Below are positions 16,305-24,938 of a DNA stretch of 37,678 bases, one piece after another; position 1 is the stretch's first letter, and each line of letters begins with the position of its first letter. This stretch comes from an uncultured Pseudomonadota bacterium (GTDB taxonomy: Bacteria > Pseudomonadota > Gammaproteobacteria > Steroidobacterales > Steroidobacteraceae). The notes below the pieces were generated by a model, which was not told where the DNA came from, ran no database searches, and saw only the letters and a list, made by a program, of their open reading frames with translations. Location: assembly GCA_903938365.1 (NCBI GenBank), contig CAJACZ010000019.1, forward strand, positions 1-37,678. The letters run 5' to 3'. The position numbers and the translations under genes were made by a program.

Positions 16305-17726
16305 ATGAGCGAGCACAAGGTGTACATCGACTTCCCCGGCCGGATCGTGCTGATCGGCTTCGGCAGTATCGGCCAGGGCGTGCTGCCCCTGGTCCTGCGC
16401 CACGTCGGCATTCCGGCGGATCGCATCACCATCGTGACCGCCGAAGACCGGGGCATCGAAGAGGCCAAGCGCTACGGCGTGCGTTTCGTGCGCGAAGTCC
16501 TGGTCCGCGAGAATTTCCGCCGCGTGCTCGAGCCGCTCGTGGGGCGGGGCGACTTCGTGCTCAACGTGTCCGTGGACGTGTCGTCCATCGCCCTCATCAA
16601 GTACTGCTGGGAACGCGGTGCGATGTACCTCGACACCTGCATCGAGCCCTGGGCGGGTGGTTACACCGACCCGGGCGTGCCGGCGGCACGCCGCACCAAC
16701 TACGCCCTGCGCGAGGAGGCGCTGGCGCTGCGTCCCGGTAACGCGAAGTCGCCCACCGCGGTGATCACCCACGGCGCGAATCCCGGGCTGGTGTCGCATT
16801 TCGTCAAGCAGGCGCTGCTCAACCTGGCCGCCGATACGGGCGTGGACGCGGGCGCGCCTGCCACGCGCGAGGACTGGGCGGGGCTTGCGCAGACCCTGGG
16901 CGTGCGGGTCATCCACATCGCCGAGCGCGACACCCAGGTGTCGCCGGTGCGCAAGAAAAAGAACGAGTTCGTCAACACCTGGTCGGTCGACGGCTTCGTC
17001 GGCGAGGGCCAGCAGCCCTGCGAACTGGGCTGGGGTTCGCACGAGCGCAATTTCCCGCGGGACGGCCGGCGCCATGACTTCGGCTGCGGCGCGGCGATCT
17101 GGCTGGCGCAGCCGGGATGCGCCACGCGCGTGCGCACGTGGACGCCCGCCGCGGGCAACATTTTCGGCTTCGCCATCACCCACGGCGAGTCGATCTCGAT
17201 CGCGGACTTCCTGACCATCCGCGACGGCGGCCAGGTGGTGTACCGGCCCACCGTGCACTACGCCTACCACCCCTGCGACGACGCCGTGCTCTCCATGCAC
17301 GAGTTCGTGGGCCGCAACTGCATCGTCCAGGACAGCAAGCGCATCCTGATGGACGAGATCTCCCCCGGCGGCATCGACGAACTGGGCGTCCTGCTGGCGG
17401 GCCACCGCAAGAACGCCTACTGGTTCGGCTCGCAGCTGACGGTCGACGAGGCGCGCCAGCTCGCCCCGTACAACAACGCGACCAGCCTGCAGGTCACGGT
17501 GTCCTGTCTCGCCGGCATGATCTGGGCGATGGAGAACCCGAACCGCGGCCTCGTCGAGCCCGACGAGCTGGACTTCCGGCGCGTGCTGGAGATCTGCGCC
17601 GACTACCTGGGGCCGGTGGTGGGCGAGTACACGGACTGGACCCCGCTCAGCGATCGCGAGCGGCTGTTCCCCGAGGACATCGACAAGACCGATCCCTGGC
17701 AGTTCAAGAACGTCCGGGTCTTCTAG
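16305..17726 (+). CDS. hss: Homospermidine synthase
   Basis: This 473-residue protein matches the length and landmarks of bacterial homospermidine synthase, which makes sym-homospermidine from two putrescines (or putrescine plus spermidine) using NAD as a recycled cofactor. The Rossmann motif IGFGSIGQG is near residue 17. [47 protein letters not shown] and [15 protein letters not shown] are family segments. The ATG at 16305 has CAGGAC upstream; the longer open frame overlaps the GST gene. Its TAG overlaps the convergent greB stop in a shared CTAG. With speA in the divergent unit, it indicates an arginine-derived homospermidine pathway. Confidence 0.96.
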   Translation: MSEHKVYIDFPGRIVLIGFGSIGQGVLPLVLRHVGIPADRITIVTAEDRGIEEAKRYGVRFVREVLVRENFRRVLEPLVGRGDFVLNVSVDVSSIALIKYCWERGAMYLDTCIEPWAGGYTDPGVPAARRTNYALREEALALRPGNAKSPTAVITHGANPGLVSHFVKQALLNLAADTGVDAGAPATREDWAGLAQTLGVRVIHIAERDTQVSPVRKKKNEFVNTWSVDGFVGEGQQPCELGWGSHERNFPRDGRRHDFGCGAAIWLAQPGCATRVRTWTPAAGNIFGFAITHGESISIADFLTIRDGGQVVYRPTVHYAYHPCDDAVLSMHEFVGRNCIVQDSKRILMDEISPGGIDELGVLLAGHRKNAYWFGSQLTVDEARQLAPYNNATSLQVTVSCLAGMIWAMENPNRGLVEPDELDFRRVLEICADYLGPVVGEYTDWTPLSDRERLFPEDIDKTDPWQFKNVRVF

Positions 17727-18241
17727 CCCGGCGGTCCCGGGCGCGGCGCGTAGCGGATCTCCGTGATCACACAGCGCCGCAGCCCGCCCGGGAGTTCCAC
17801 CGCGAATTCGTCGTCGAGCCGCTTGCCCAGCATCGCGCGGGCCAGCGGCGCATCCATGCTGATATGGCCCGGCGCGGCATCGAACTCATCGGGACCGACG
17901 ATGCGGTACCGCGTCTCTATGCCTGCCTCGTCCTCGACGGTGACCCACGCGCCGAAGAACACGCGGCGCGGGTCGGACGGCGGCTGGTCGACGACCACCA
18001 TGCCCTCGAGCCGCTTGCGCAGGAAGCGCACCCGACTGTCGATCTCGCGAAGCCGTTTCTTCCCGTAGGTGTAGTCGGCATTTTCGGAGCGGTCGCCCTG
18101 CGCAGCCGCTGCAGACACCGCACGGGTGACTTCGGGCCGCTCGATGCGCCAGAGCTGGTCGAGTTCGCTGCGCAGCCGTGCGTGACCTTCAGGGGTGATG
18201 AATCGGGAACCCTGCGTCTGGGGCGGTCGGTAGCGGCTCAT
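17723..18241 (-). CDS. greB: Transcription elongation factor GreB
   Basis: This 172-residue protein has an N-terminal antiparallel coiled coil (about residues 15-85) with the acidic tip [14 protein letters not shown] that enters the RNA polymerase secondary channel and stimulates transcript cleavage. A C-terminal FKBP-like domain follows ([33 protein letters not shown]). The start [20 protein letters not shown] is typical of GreB rather than GreA (E. coli GreB has KTPLVTREGYEKL). The ATG at 18241 has no clear SD. An upstream open extension is unlike the family. It converges on hss with stops overlapping by four bases. Confidence 0.92.
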   Translation of the reverse strand: MSRYRPPQTQGSRFITPEGHARLRSELDQLWRIERPEVTRAVSAAAAQGDRSENADYTYGKKRLREIDSRVRFLRKRLEGMVVVDQPPSDPRRVFFGAWVTVEDEAGIETRYRIVGPDEFDAAPGHISMDAPLARAMLGKRLDDEFAVELPGGLRRCVITEIRYAPRPGPPG

Positions 18242-18326
18242 GGGTCGGCATCGTCGGGTTGACGTAACGCGGCAGAACGCCCGCGGAACTGTGGGACTGC
18301 TCACAGTCCACGGTGAGCATAACGCC

Positions 18327-18332
18327 TAAGCT
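18327..18332 (+). promoter_or_regulatory. Weak candidate -10 next to the 66-residue ORF start
   Basis: TAAGCT fits TAnnnT and lies eight bases before the ATG at 18341, the spacing of a leaderless transcript. No SD precedes that ATG. A hairpin-capable repeat (GTGGGACTG with CAGTCCAC, one bulge, 18291-18312) lies just upstream. Confidence 0.25.
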
Positions 18333-18340
18333 CTTTTCCC

Positions 18341-18541
18341 ATGACGACGAAGTACTTCACCCAGTTCGTCACTGGCGCGGAAGAGGCGCGACAGGCGAGC
18401 GAGTGGAGCGGCGTGGTTGAGCTGGAGCATCCGATCGAGGGCCGTCAGGGCGCTCAACGGGAACTCAAGCGGATGCTCGCCGACAGCTTCGACCTTGATA
18501 CGGATGAGATCCGGATCCTGCACTGGGCCCGCCTGCACTAG
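18341..18541 (+). CDS. Small hypothetical protein, 66 residues
   Basis: I do not recognise this protein. It is soluble and acidic-to-neutral, with YFTQFVTGAEEARQASEWSGVVEL at the start and a C-terminal FDLDTDEIRILHWARLH. Codon third positions are strongly G/C, and an intrinsic terminator lies about 60 bases past its stop, both of which support a real gene. A minus-strand frame over the same bases (18326-18538) looks like a shadow. No SD is visible. A weak -10 lies eight bases upstream of the ATG. Confidence 0.62.
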   Translation: MTTKYFTQFVTGAEEARQASEWSGVVELEHPIEGRQGAQRELKRMLADSFDLDTDEIRILHWARLH

Positions 18542-18602
18542 CGGGGCGAGCCGACGAATCCCCTAGCGGACTTCCTTCCCAAATCGAAAGTCCGCCTTTC
18601 CA

Positions 18603-18632
18603 CCCCGGGTCCATGACCCGGGGTTTTTTTTT
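18603..18632 (+). terminator. Intrinsic terminator between the 66-residue gene and the M13 gene
   Basis: A perfect nine-pair stem CCCCGGGTC/GACCCGGGG with a CAT loop is followed by nine T on the plus strand. It ends the transcript of the small gene and separates it from the M13 peptidase cluster, whose promoter must lie downstream of it. Confidence 0.95.
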
Positions 18633-18675
18633 GCTCGTGTATGCTTGGGCGACAGCCGCAGGAAATCCTCGAAAC

Positions 18676-20784
18676 ATGTCCAAGCTCGCACTGATCCCCC
18701 TGGCCCTGTGCATGGCGTCCTGCGCGGGCGCGCCCAGCGTGCCACAGGCCCCGTCGGGACTTGCCGTCACGCCGGCCGTCACGCCGACCGTCACGCCGGT
18801 CGTGTCGCCGGCCCCCGTTCCGGCACGGCTCTCGGGCCTGGACCTCGACGGCTTCGATCGCAGCGTGCGGCCGCAGGACGACCTGTTCCGGTTCTCGAGC
18901 GGGTCCTGGCTGGCCCGCACCGACATCCCCGCGGATCGCTCCAACTACGGGACCTTCACGGTGCTCGAGGAACGCGCGCAGGGCGCGGTGCGCTCGCTGG
19001 TCGAGGCTGCCGCCGCCGACCAGACCCGGCCGTTCGGCTCGGATGCGCAGAAGGTGGGCGATTTCTACGCCGACTTCATGGACGTCGACCGCATCGCGAC
19101 GCTGGGCGCCACGCCGCTTGCCGCGGAATTCACGCGGATCCTCGCGCTGCGTACGCCGCGCGACGTGTTCGCCTACATGGGCCATGGGCAGCGCATCGGC
19201 GTGCCGCATCCGCTGATGCTGTACGTCGGGCAGGATGCCCGCGACTCGACCGCCTACATCGCCTCGGTGTACCAGAGCGGGCTGACCATGCCCGATCGCG
19301 ACTACTACCTGTCGCCGGCGGCCCGCAACGTCGCGCTGCGCGCCGATTTCCAGCGCTATGCCTCGCGGCTGCTGGCGCTTGCCGGCGAGAAATCCCCCGC
19401 GGCTGCTGCGCAGCGCATCGCCGCGCTGGAAGGCCGCCTCGCCAATCATCACTGGACCAAGGTCGAGAACCGCGACCCGGTGCGGACCTACAACAAGGTC
19501 AGCCTGGCCGAGGCGGCGCGGCTCGCGCCGGGTTTCGACTGGGTGGCCTTCCTCGAGGGCGCGGGCCCGGCTGCGGCGAAGGTTGCCGTACTCGACGTCA
19601 ACCAGCCGACCTATGTGAAGGAGCTGGCGCGGCTGGTGCGCGCGACCCCGGTGGCCGACTGGCGTCTCTATTTCAAGTTCAGGCTGCTCGATGCGCATGC
19701 CCAATACCTTGCGCCTGATTTCGAGGCCGAGCGTTTCGCCTTCCGCGAGCGCGCGCTGCGCGGCGTGCAGCAGCCACAGCCGCGCTGGCGGCTCGGGCTG
19801 CAGGCCCTCGACGGAGCCCTGGGCGAGGTGGTGGGCCGCCTCTACGTGGAGCGGAACTTCAGCCCCGCGGCGCGCACCAGCATTCTCGAGCTGGTGGACA
19901 ACCTCAGCCGGGCCTTCGGCCAGTCGATCGACGAGCTCGAGTGGATGTCGCCCGCGACCAAGGCCGAGGCGCGGCGCAAGCTCGCGCGCTTCAGCGTCAA
20001 GATCGGCCACCCGACCCGCTGGCGCGACTACTCGGCCCTGGAGGTCCGCCGCGGCGACCTCATGGGCAACGTGCTGCGCGCCCATTCCTTCGAACACGAG
20101 CGCCAGCTGGCCAAACTCGGCCGGCCCCTGGATCGCGACGAGTGGCTGATGACGCCGCAGACCGTCAACGCCTACTACAACCCGCCGATGAACGAGATCG
20201 TCTTCCCTGCGGCGATCCTGCAGAAGCCGTTCTTCGATCCCGAGGCGGACCCGGCCGTGAACTACGGCGCCATCGGCGGCGTGATCGGCCACGAGATCAG
20301 CCACGGCTTCGATGACCAGGGGCGGCAGTACGACGGCGACGGCAACCTGCGCGACTGGTGGACTTTCGATGACAGCGCGCGCTTCCGCCAGCTCGCCGGG
20401 CGCCTGGTTGCGCAGTACGAGTCCTACCCGGTCATCGACGGGCGCAAGATCAACGGTCAGCTGACCCTCGGCGAGAACATCGGCGACCTCTCCGGACTGA
20501 CCGTCGCCTATCGTGCCTACCGGCTGTCGCTCGGGGGCGCCGAGGCGCCGGTGATCGACGGCTTCACGGGGCCGCAGCGCTTCTTCCTCGGGTGGGCGCA
20601 GGTGTGGCGCCGCAAGTACCGGGACGACGAACTGCGCATGCGTCTCGTCACGGATCCGCACAGCCCCAGCGAATTCCGCTGCAACGCGGTCGTCGCCAAC
20701 ATGAGCGAGTTCCAGGAAGCCTTTGGCCTCAAGGCCGGCGATCGGCTGTATCGCGCACCTGCGGATCGTGTGAAAATCTGGTGA
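18676..20784 (+). CDS. M13 family zinc metallopeptidase lipoprotein (PepO-like)
   Basis: This 702-residue protein matches the full length of bacterial M13 (neprilysin/PepO) peptidases. A lipoprotein-type leader ends at Cys16 (MASC), followed by a Val-Thr-Pro repeat linker. The zinc site is HEISH at 539-543 with Glu600 in ENIGDLSGL (Asp604 supporting). The substrate-binding NAYYNP and the C-terminal RVKIW end are present. It should cleave peptides in the periplasm. The start at 18676 has AGGAAA upstream; the frame is open from 18613, but that would begin inside the terminator hairpin. LemA follows after 20 bases. Confidence 0.95.
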   Translation: MSKLALIPLALCMASCAGAPSVPQAPSGLAVTPAVTPTVTPVVSPAPVPARLSGLDLDGFDRSVRPQDDLFRFSSGSWLARTDIPADRSNYGTFTVLEERAQGAVRSLVEAAAADQTRPFGSDAQKVGDFYADFMDVDRIATLGATPLAAEFTRILALRTPRDVFAYMGHGQRIGVPHPLMLYVGQDARDSTAYIASVYQSGLTMPDRDYYLSPAARNVALRADFQRYASRLLALAGEKSPAAAAQRIAALEGRLANHHWTKVENRDPVRTYNKVSLAEAARLAPGFDWVAFLEGAGPAAAKVAVLDVNQPTYVKELARLVRATPVADWRLYFKFRLLDAHAQYLAPDFEAERFAFRERALRGVQQPQPRWRLGLQALDGALGEVVGRLYVERNFSPAARTSILELVDNLSRAFGQSIDELEWMSPATKAEARRKLARFSVKIGHPTRWRDYSALEVRRGDLMGNVLRAHSFEHERQLAKLGRPLDRDEWLMTPQTVNAYYNPPMNEIVFPAAILQKPFFDPEADPAVNYGAIGGVIGHEISHGFDDQGRQYDGDGNLRDWWTFDDSARFRQLAGRLVAQYESYPVIDGRKINGQLTLGENIGDLSGLTVAYRAYRLSLGGAEAPVIDGFTGPQRFFLGWAQVWRRKYRDDELRMRLVTDPHSPSEFRCNAVVANMSEFQEAFGLKAGDRLYRAPADRVKIW
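18763..18810 (+). repeat. 12-base tandem repeat in the M13 peptidase linker
   Basis: Four copies of a 12-base unit (GCCGTCACGCCG, the second exact, the third with one change, the fourth diverged) encode a Val-Thr-Pro-rich spacer between the lipid anchor and the catalytic domain. Copy number could vary by slippage without breaking the frame. Confidence 0.85.
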
Positions 20785-20804
20785 TCCAGCATCGGGAGAA
20801 CATC

Positions 20805-21443
20805 ATGCGTCCGATCCTCGTTTCCCTGGTCGCGCTCGCTGGCCTGGCCCTGAGCGGTTGCGGGTACAACTCACTCCAGACGCAGGATGAAGCCGTCAAG
20901 GCGTCCTGGTCCGAAGTGGTCAACCAGTACCAGCGGCGTGCCGACCTGATCCCGAACCTCGTCAACACGGTGAAGGGCTATGCGGCCCAGGAAGAGCGGG
21001 TGTTGGTGGGCGTCACCGAGGCGCGCGCGCGCGCCACCTCCATCCAGCTCACGCCCGAGATGCTCGACGATCCCGCGGCGCTCAAGAAGTTCCAGGCTGC
21101 GCAGGGTGAGCTCACGGGCGCGCTGAAGAGCCTCATCGCCGTCAGCGAGAACTATCCGCAGCTCAAGTCGGACCAGAATTTCCGCGACCTGCAGGCCCAG
21201 CTCGAGGGCACCGAGAACCGCATCACCGTGGCCCGCAACCGCTACATCGAGTCGGTCCAGGTCTTCAACGGCACCGTGCGGCAGTTCCCGACCAACCTCA
21301 CCGCCATGCTGTTCAAGTACCCGGTGAAGCCGAACTTCAGCGTCGAGAACGAAGCGGCGATCGCCGCGCCGCCGGCGGTGGACTTCGCGGCGCCAGCGCC
21401 GCCGGTCCCGGCCCCGGCCCCGGCGCCAGCGCCCACGGGTTGA
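20805..21443 (+). CDS. lemA: LemA family lipoprotein
   Basis: This 212-residue protein is LemA: a lipobox leader (LSGC, Cys19), YNSLQTQDEAVKASWSEVVNQYQRRADLIPNLVNTVKGYA, then the VTEARARA and RYIESVQVFNGTVRQFP segments of the family. LemA proteins form a helical bundle and are usually encoded with TPM-domain (YgcG-type) proteins, as here. The biochemical role is unsettled. A Pro/Ala-rich low-complexity tail (last 25 residues) is unusual and may span toward the cell wall. GGGAGAA precedes the ATG at 20805. The M13 gene ends 20 bases upstream, so they are probably one operon. Confidence 0.94.
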   Translation: MRPILVSLVALAGLALSGCGYNSLQTQDEAVKASWSEVVNQYQRRADLIPNLVNTVKGYAAQEERVLVGVTEARARATSIQLTPEMLDDPAALKKFQAAQGELTGALKSLIAVSENYPQLKSDQNFRDLQAQLEGTENRITVARNRYIESVQVFNGTVRQFPTNLTAMLFKYPVKPNFSVENEAAIAAPPAVDFAAPAPPVPAPAPAPAPTG

Positions 21444-21468
21444 CGCGGCAGCCCGGGGCCATGCCCTG

Positions 21469-22359
21469 ATGGTCCGCAGCCTCCGACTGCCGCTTCTAGT
21501 GCTGCTGGCGCTGGTCGCGCCCTGGGCCGCGCCGTGGGCCGCGGCGCAGCAGTCGCTGCAGCCGGTGCCCCCGCTGCAGGCGCGCGTCACCGACCTCACC
21601 GGTACGCTCACCGCTGCGCAGCAGGCCCAGTTCGAGTCGGAACTGGCGGCCTTCGAGGCCCGCAAGGGCGCACAGGTCGCGGTGCTCATCGTCGCGACCA
21701 CTCGACCGGAGCAGATCGAGCAGTACTCGATCCGTGTGGTCGAGGCCTGGAAGCTCGGCCGCGAGAAGCCCGACGACGGCGTGCTGCTGCTGGTCGCCAA
21801 GGACGATCGCACGGTCCGCATCGAAGTCGGCCGTGGACTCGAAGGTGCCGTGACCGACCTGGCCAGCAAGCGGATCATCGACGAGGCCGTCGTCCCGATG
21901 TTCCGCCAGGGCGACTATGCCGGCGGCATCCGGGCCGGGCTCGACCGGTTGACGGGTGTCATCGAGGGCGAACCCCTGCCCGAGCCGGACCAGGGCTGGA
22001 GCGGCAAAACTCCCATCAGCGACGTGCTGCCCTTCCTGGTCGCGGTCGTGCTGGTGGGTTCCACGGTGCTCCGCGCACTGTTCGGCCGCGTGCTGGGTGC
22101 CGCGGCGACCGGTGGCATCGCGGGGCTGATTGCCTTCGCGGCGAGCCAGGCGCTGGCGTTGTCGATCGGCGCCGGCGTGATGGCCGCCCTCGTTGCACTG
22201 GTGCTCGGTTTCGGTGGCGGGGGTCGCGGCAAGTGGTCGAGCCGGCCCCATCATGGTGGCTACGGAGGGGGCTTCGGCGGTGGCTTCGGCAGCGGCGGTG
22301 GAGGTTTCGGCGGCGGCGGCGGCAGCTTCGGGGGTGGCGGTGCTTCGGGCCGCTGGTAA
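21469..22359 (+). CDS. TPM-domain (YgcG-type) membrane protein
   Basis: This 296-residue protein has a signal peptide (to about residue 27), a TPM domain (about 38-165: VTDLTGTLTAAQQAQFESEL, KPDDGVLLLVAKDDRTVRIEVGRGLEG), two or three membrane segments (about 185-245) and a Gly-rich tail (GGGFGGGFGSGGGGF...). This is the standard layout of the YgcG/Psb32-like partner of LemA. TPM domains of photosynthetic relatives act in photosystem II repair; the bacterial role is unclear. It starts 25 bases after lemA with a weak SD. Confidence 0.92.
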   Translation: MVRSLRLPLLVLLALVAPWAAPWAAAQQSLQPVPPLQARVTDLTGTLTAAQQAQFESELAAFEARKGAQVAVLIVATTRPEQIEQYSIRVVEAWKLGREKPDDGVLLLVAKDDRTVRIEVGRGLEGAVTDLASKRIIDEAVVPMFRQGDYAGGIRAGLDRLTGVIEGEPLPEPDQGWSGKTPISDVLPFLVAVVLVGSTVLRALFGRVLGAAATGGIAGLIAFAASQALALSIGAGVMAALVALVLGFGGGGRGKWSSRPHHGGYGGGFGGGFGSGGGGFGGGGGSFGGGGASGRW

Positions 22360-22362
22360 GCA

Positions 22363-22860
22363 ATGAATCCGCGACGCATCCTGCGACACATGCTGGCGAC
22401 CCGATGGGCGACGCGCCGCCGGTTCACGCCGGCGGTGCTGGACGGCATCGAAGCTGCGATCGAGGCAGCCGAGACACGCCACGCGGGCGAGATCCGCTTT
22501 GCCGTGGAAACGGCCATCGACCTGCCCTCGCTGTGGCGTGGCGAGACGGCGCGGGCACGCGCACTGGAGGCTTTCGCCGGGCTCGGGGTCTGGGATACCG
22601 AAGCCAACAACGGCGTGCTCATCTACGTGCTGATGGCGGACCACGACTTCGAGATCATCGCGGATCGCGGCATCGCTTCCCGGGTCTCGCAGGCGGAGTG
22701 GGAGGAAGTCTGTCGCGAGGCAGAGGACCGCTTCCGTGCGGGCCGTTTCGGCGAGGGCGCCCAGGCCGCCATCGCGGGCGTGGCCCGGCTGCTCGGCCGG
22801 CATTTCCCGGCCCGGGGCGCGGATCGGAACGAGCAGCCTAACCAGCCCGTCCTGCTCTAG
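22363..22860 (+). CDS. Second TPM-domain protein
   Basis: This 165-residue protein is a soluble or peripheral TPM-domain protein without a signal peptide: RFTPAVLDGIEAAIEAAETRHAGEIRFAVE, WDTEANNGVLIYVLMADHDFEIIADRGI. It begins three bases after the stop of the first TPM gene, so the lemA-TPM-TPM order is an operon seen in many proteobacteria. The basic N-terminus (RRILRHMLATRWATRRRF) may contact membrane or nucleic acid. The function is unknown. Confidence 0.9.
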   Translation: MNPRRILRHMLATRWATRRRFTPAVLDGIEAAIEAAETRHAGEIRFAVETAIDLPSLWRGETARARALEAFAGLGVWDTEANNGVLIYVLMADHDFEIIADRGIASRVSQAEWEEVCREAEDRFRAGRFGEGAQAAIAGVARLLGRHFPARGADRNEQPNQPVLL

Positions 22861-22884
22861 GCGGCCCCGTTCCGCTCCGTCTGG

Positions 22885-22893
22885 TGCCATAAT
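22885..22893 (+). promoter_or_regulatory. Extended -10 element immediately before the L,D-transpeptidase start
   Basis: TGCCATAAT is an extended -10 (TGn then CATAAT, five of six consensus bases). It ends eight bases before the ATG at 22902, so transcription would start on or just before the A of the ATG. No SD lies between. A leaderless mRNA is the simplest reading. Confidence 0.5.
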
Positions 22894-22901
22894 CTGGCGC
22901 C

Positions 22902-24104
22902 ATGATGCAACATAGTGTCCTCAAGTCGGCAGCGCTGGCGCTGTCGACCGCTCTCCTGAGCGCGTGCTCCCTGATGCAGGCCACGCAGCCTGTGCAGCCG
23001 GTCGTGGCCCTGCCGCCGCCGCCGCCGCCCCTGCCGGTACCGACGGCGAACCATCGCTTCGAGATCGACTCCGAAAAAGACGACCTCATCGGCGTCCTGC
23101 AGGTCACGCTCGCGCGCCAGGAAGACACCCTCACCGATATCGCCCGCCGCTTCAACGTCGGCTACGAAGAACTGGTGCGCGCGAATCCCAAGGTCGATCC
23201 CTGGCTGCCGGGCGAGGGACGCGAGATCGTGATCCCCACCCGTCAGATCCTGCCCAACGCGCCTCGCGAGGGCATCGTGATCAACACCGCGGCCATGCGG
23301 CTGTATTACTTCCCGAAGCGGCAGTCGGGCCAGAAGCAGGTGGTGTACACACACCCCATCGGCATCGGCAAAGTCGGCTGGGCGACGCCCGAGGGGTCGA
23401 CCCGGATCGTGCGCAAGGCGAAGAACCCGACCTGGCGTCCCGGGGCGGGCGTGCGCGCCGAACACAAGAAGAACGGCGAGATCCTTCCTGCAGTCGTGCC
23501 GCCCGGACCCGACAACCCGCTGGGCACGCGCGCCATGTACCTCGGCTGGCCGACCTACCTCATCCACGGCACCAACAAACCGGCGGGGGTCGGGCTGCGC
23601 TCCAGCCATGGCTGCATCCGGCTCTACCCCGAAGACGTCGAGTCCATCTTCGAGATGATCCAGGCGGGCGAGAAGGTGACCGTGGTCAACCAGCCCTTCG
23701 TGTTCGGCTGGCATGACGGCCAGCTGTACCTGCAGGCCTTCGATGTGCTGGAGGACGATCCGCGCGACTGGAAGAAGGCGCAGCAGAAACTCCTGTCACG
23801 CTCGCTGGCCCGCCGCATCCAGGCCGAACTGAAGGCGCGTGGCGAGACGGTCAACTGGGATGCCGTGTCGCTGCTGGCCCATGATCCCCGCGGCGTGCCG
23901 GTGCCGATCTCCCTGCCCGGTGTATCGATCGAGTCCGTGCTCGCCGCCGCGCCCCGGGTGCGCAACAGCCTGCCGAGGGGCGCGACCTGGAACGGCGAGG
24001 GCGACGTCGGGATGGACAACACCAGCCTGCGGGAACTGCTCTCCGACAGCGACCCGCAGGCGCCGACGAGTCCGGCTGCCCGCGGCGCCCCGACCCGGAA
24101 CTGA
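22902..24104 (+). CDS. L,D-transpeptidase lipoprotein (YkuD family) with LysM-like region
   Basis: This 400-residue protein has a lipoprotein leader (LLSAC, Cys22), a Pro-rich spacer (PPPPPPLPVP), a LysM-like segment (about 73-110: EDTLTDIARRFNVGYEELVRANP) and the YkuD catalytic domain (about 120-265). The active-site motif HGTNKP...SSHGCIRL carries Cys238. Enzymes of this type (ErfK/YbiS/YcfS) make 3-3 peptidoglycan cross-links or attach outer-membrane protein to the wall. The extra C-terminal ~130 residues are not part of the core and are Pro/Ser-rich at the end. The ATG has no SD (see the -10 element just upstream). It follows the second TPM gene by 41 bases. Confidence 0.94.
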   Translation: MMQHSVLKSAALALSTALLSACSLMQATQPVQPVVALPPPPPPLPVPTANHRFEIDSEKDDLIGVLQVTLARQEDTLTDIARRFNVGYEELVRANPKVDPWLPGEGREIVIPTRQILPNAPREGIVINTAAMRLYYFPKRQSGQKQVVYTHPIGIGKVGWATPEGSTRIVRKAKNPTWRPGAGVRAEHKKNGEILPAVVPPGPDNPLGTRAMYLGWPTYLIHGTNKPAGVGLRSSHGCIRLYPEDVESIFEMIQAGEKVTVVNQPFVFGWHDGQLYLQAFDVLEDDPRDWKKAQQKLLSRSLARRIQAELKARGETVNWDAVSLLAHDPRGVPVPISLPGVSIESVLAAAPRVRNSLPRGATWNGEGDVGMDNTSLRELLSDSDPQAPTSPAARGAPTRN

Positions 24105-24174
24105 TCCGCATGGATTGCGCGTCCCCCGCCACTGTCGCAGCGGCCGCCATCGGGCGGGGCGGGACGTCGCCATC

Positions 24175-24870
24175 GTGATTCCCGTCCGCGACGACAATCC
24201 CGCGCAGCTGCGCCCCTATGTCACCGGCGTGATCGCCGCCGCGTGCGTGGTGGCTTTCCTGTGGCAGGTGTCCTCGGGCAGCGCGCATTTCGAGCGCAGC
24301 GTGCTGGCGCTGGGCGTGACTCCGGCCGTCCTGCTCGAGGGCGCGCAGGCGCCGCAGCAGCTGGCCTGGTTGCCGGGCTGGGCCACGGTCGTCACTTCCA
24401 TGTTCCTGCACGGCGGCTTCGGCCACCTGCTGGGCAACCTGCTGTTCCTCTGGGTCTTCGGCAACAACGTCGAGGACGCGATGGGTCATGCGCGATTCGT
24501 CGCGTTCTACCTGTTGTGCGGTGTGGCTGCCGTGCTTGCCCAGGCATTGCCCGATCCTTCGGCGCGGTTGCCGATGGTGGGCGCGAGCGGCGCCATATCG
24601 GGAGTGCTCGGTGCTTACCTGCTCTTGTTCCCGTCCGCGCGTGTCCTGCTCGCGCTGCCGCCGCCGTTCATCTTCATCACGATCGGCTGGTTCCGCGCCG
24701 TCTGGGTGCTGGCGCTGTGGTTCGTGTTGCAGTTGCTGATGGGCCTGGGCGAGGCGGATCGCGCGGGCGGCGGCGTGGCCTTCGGCGCCCATGTCGGCGG
24801 GTTCCTCGCCGGTCTGCTGCTGATTCCGCTGTTCAAGCAGCCGGGAGTGCCGTTGTGGCGCAATCATTGA
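24175..24870 (+). CDS. Rhomboid family intramembrane serine protease
   Basis: This 231-residue protein has about six or seven membrane segments and the rhomboid active site: HGGFGHLLGNLLFLWVFGNNVED (helix 2 region), the nucleophile Ser138 in GASGAISG, and His206 in GAHVGGF. It should cleave membrane proteins within the bilayer. The start is probably the GTG at 24175, giving VIPVRDDNP, the usual rhomboid N-terminus. There is no ATG nearby, and GGGACG precedes it. The tail-sheath gene follows after 68 bases on the same strand. Confidence 0.9.
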   Translation: MIPVRDDNPAQLRPYVTGVIAAACVVAFLWQVSSGSAHFERSVLALGVTPAVLLEGAQAPQQLAWLPGWATVVTSMFLHGGFGHLLGNLLFLWVFGNNVEDAMGHARFVAFYLLCGVAAVLAQALPDPSARLPMVGASGAISGVLGAYLLLFPSARVLLALPPPFIFITIGWFRAVWVLALWFVLQLLMGLGEADRAGGGVAFGAHVGGFLAGLLLIPLFKQPGVPLWRNH

Positions 24871-24938
24871 GCGGCCGCGCTGCGCGCGGCTCAGAGTCAG
24901 CCATCATGGATGCCGCGCCTCGCGCGGACGGGTGACAC

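Noticed and set aside
18613-18675. Earlier start for the M13 peptidase at 18613
   Set aside because: That ATG lies inside the intrinsic terminator hairpin. The ATG at 18676 has an SD and begins a lipoprotein signal.
18538-20661. A 707-codon minus-strand open frame over the M13 peptidase
   Set aside because: It is antisense to a well-conserved metallopeptidase and has low-complexity Arg/Glu/His-rich composition with no domain.
22257-22353. Gly-codon repeats in the first TPM gene as a variable repeat locus
   Set aside because: The Gly-rich tail is a normal feature of this protein family, and the codons are irregular rather than an exact tandem repeat.
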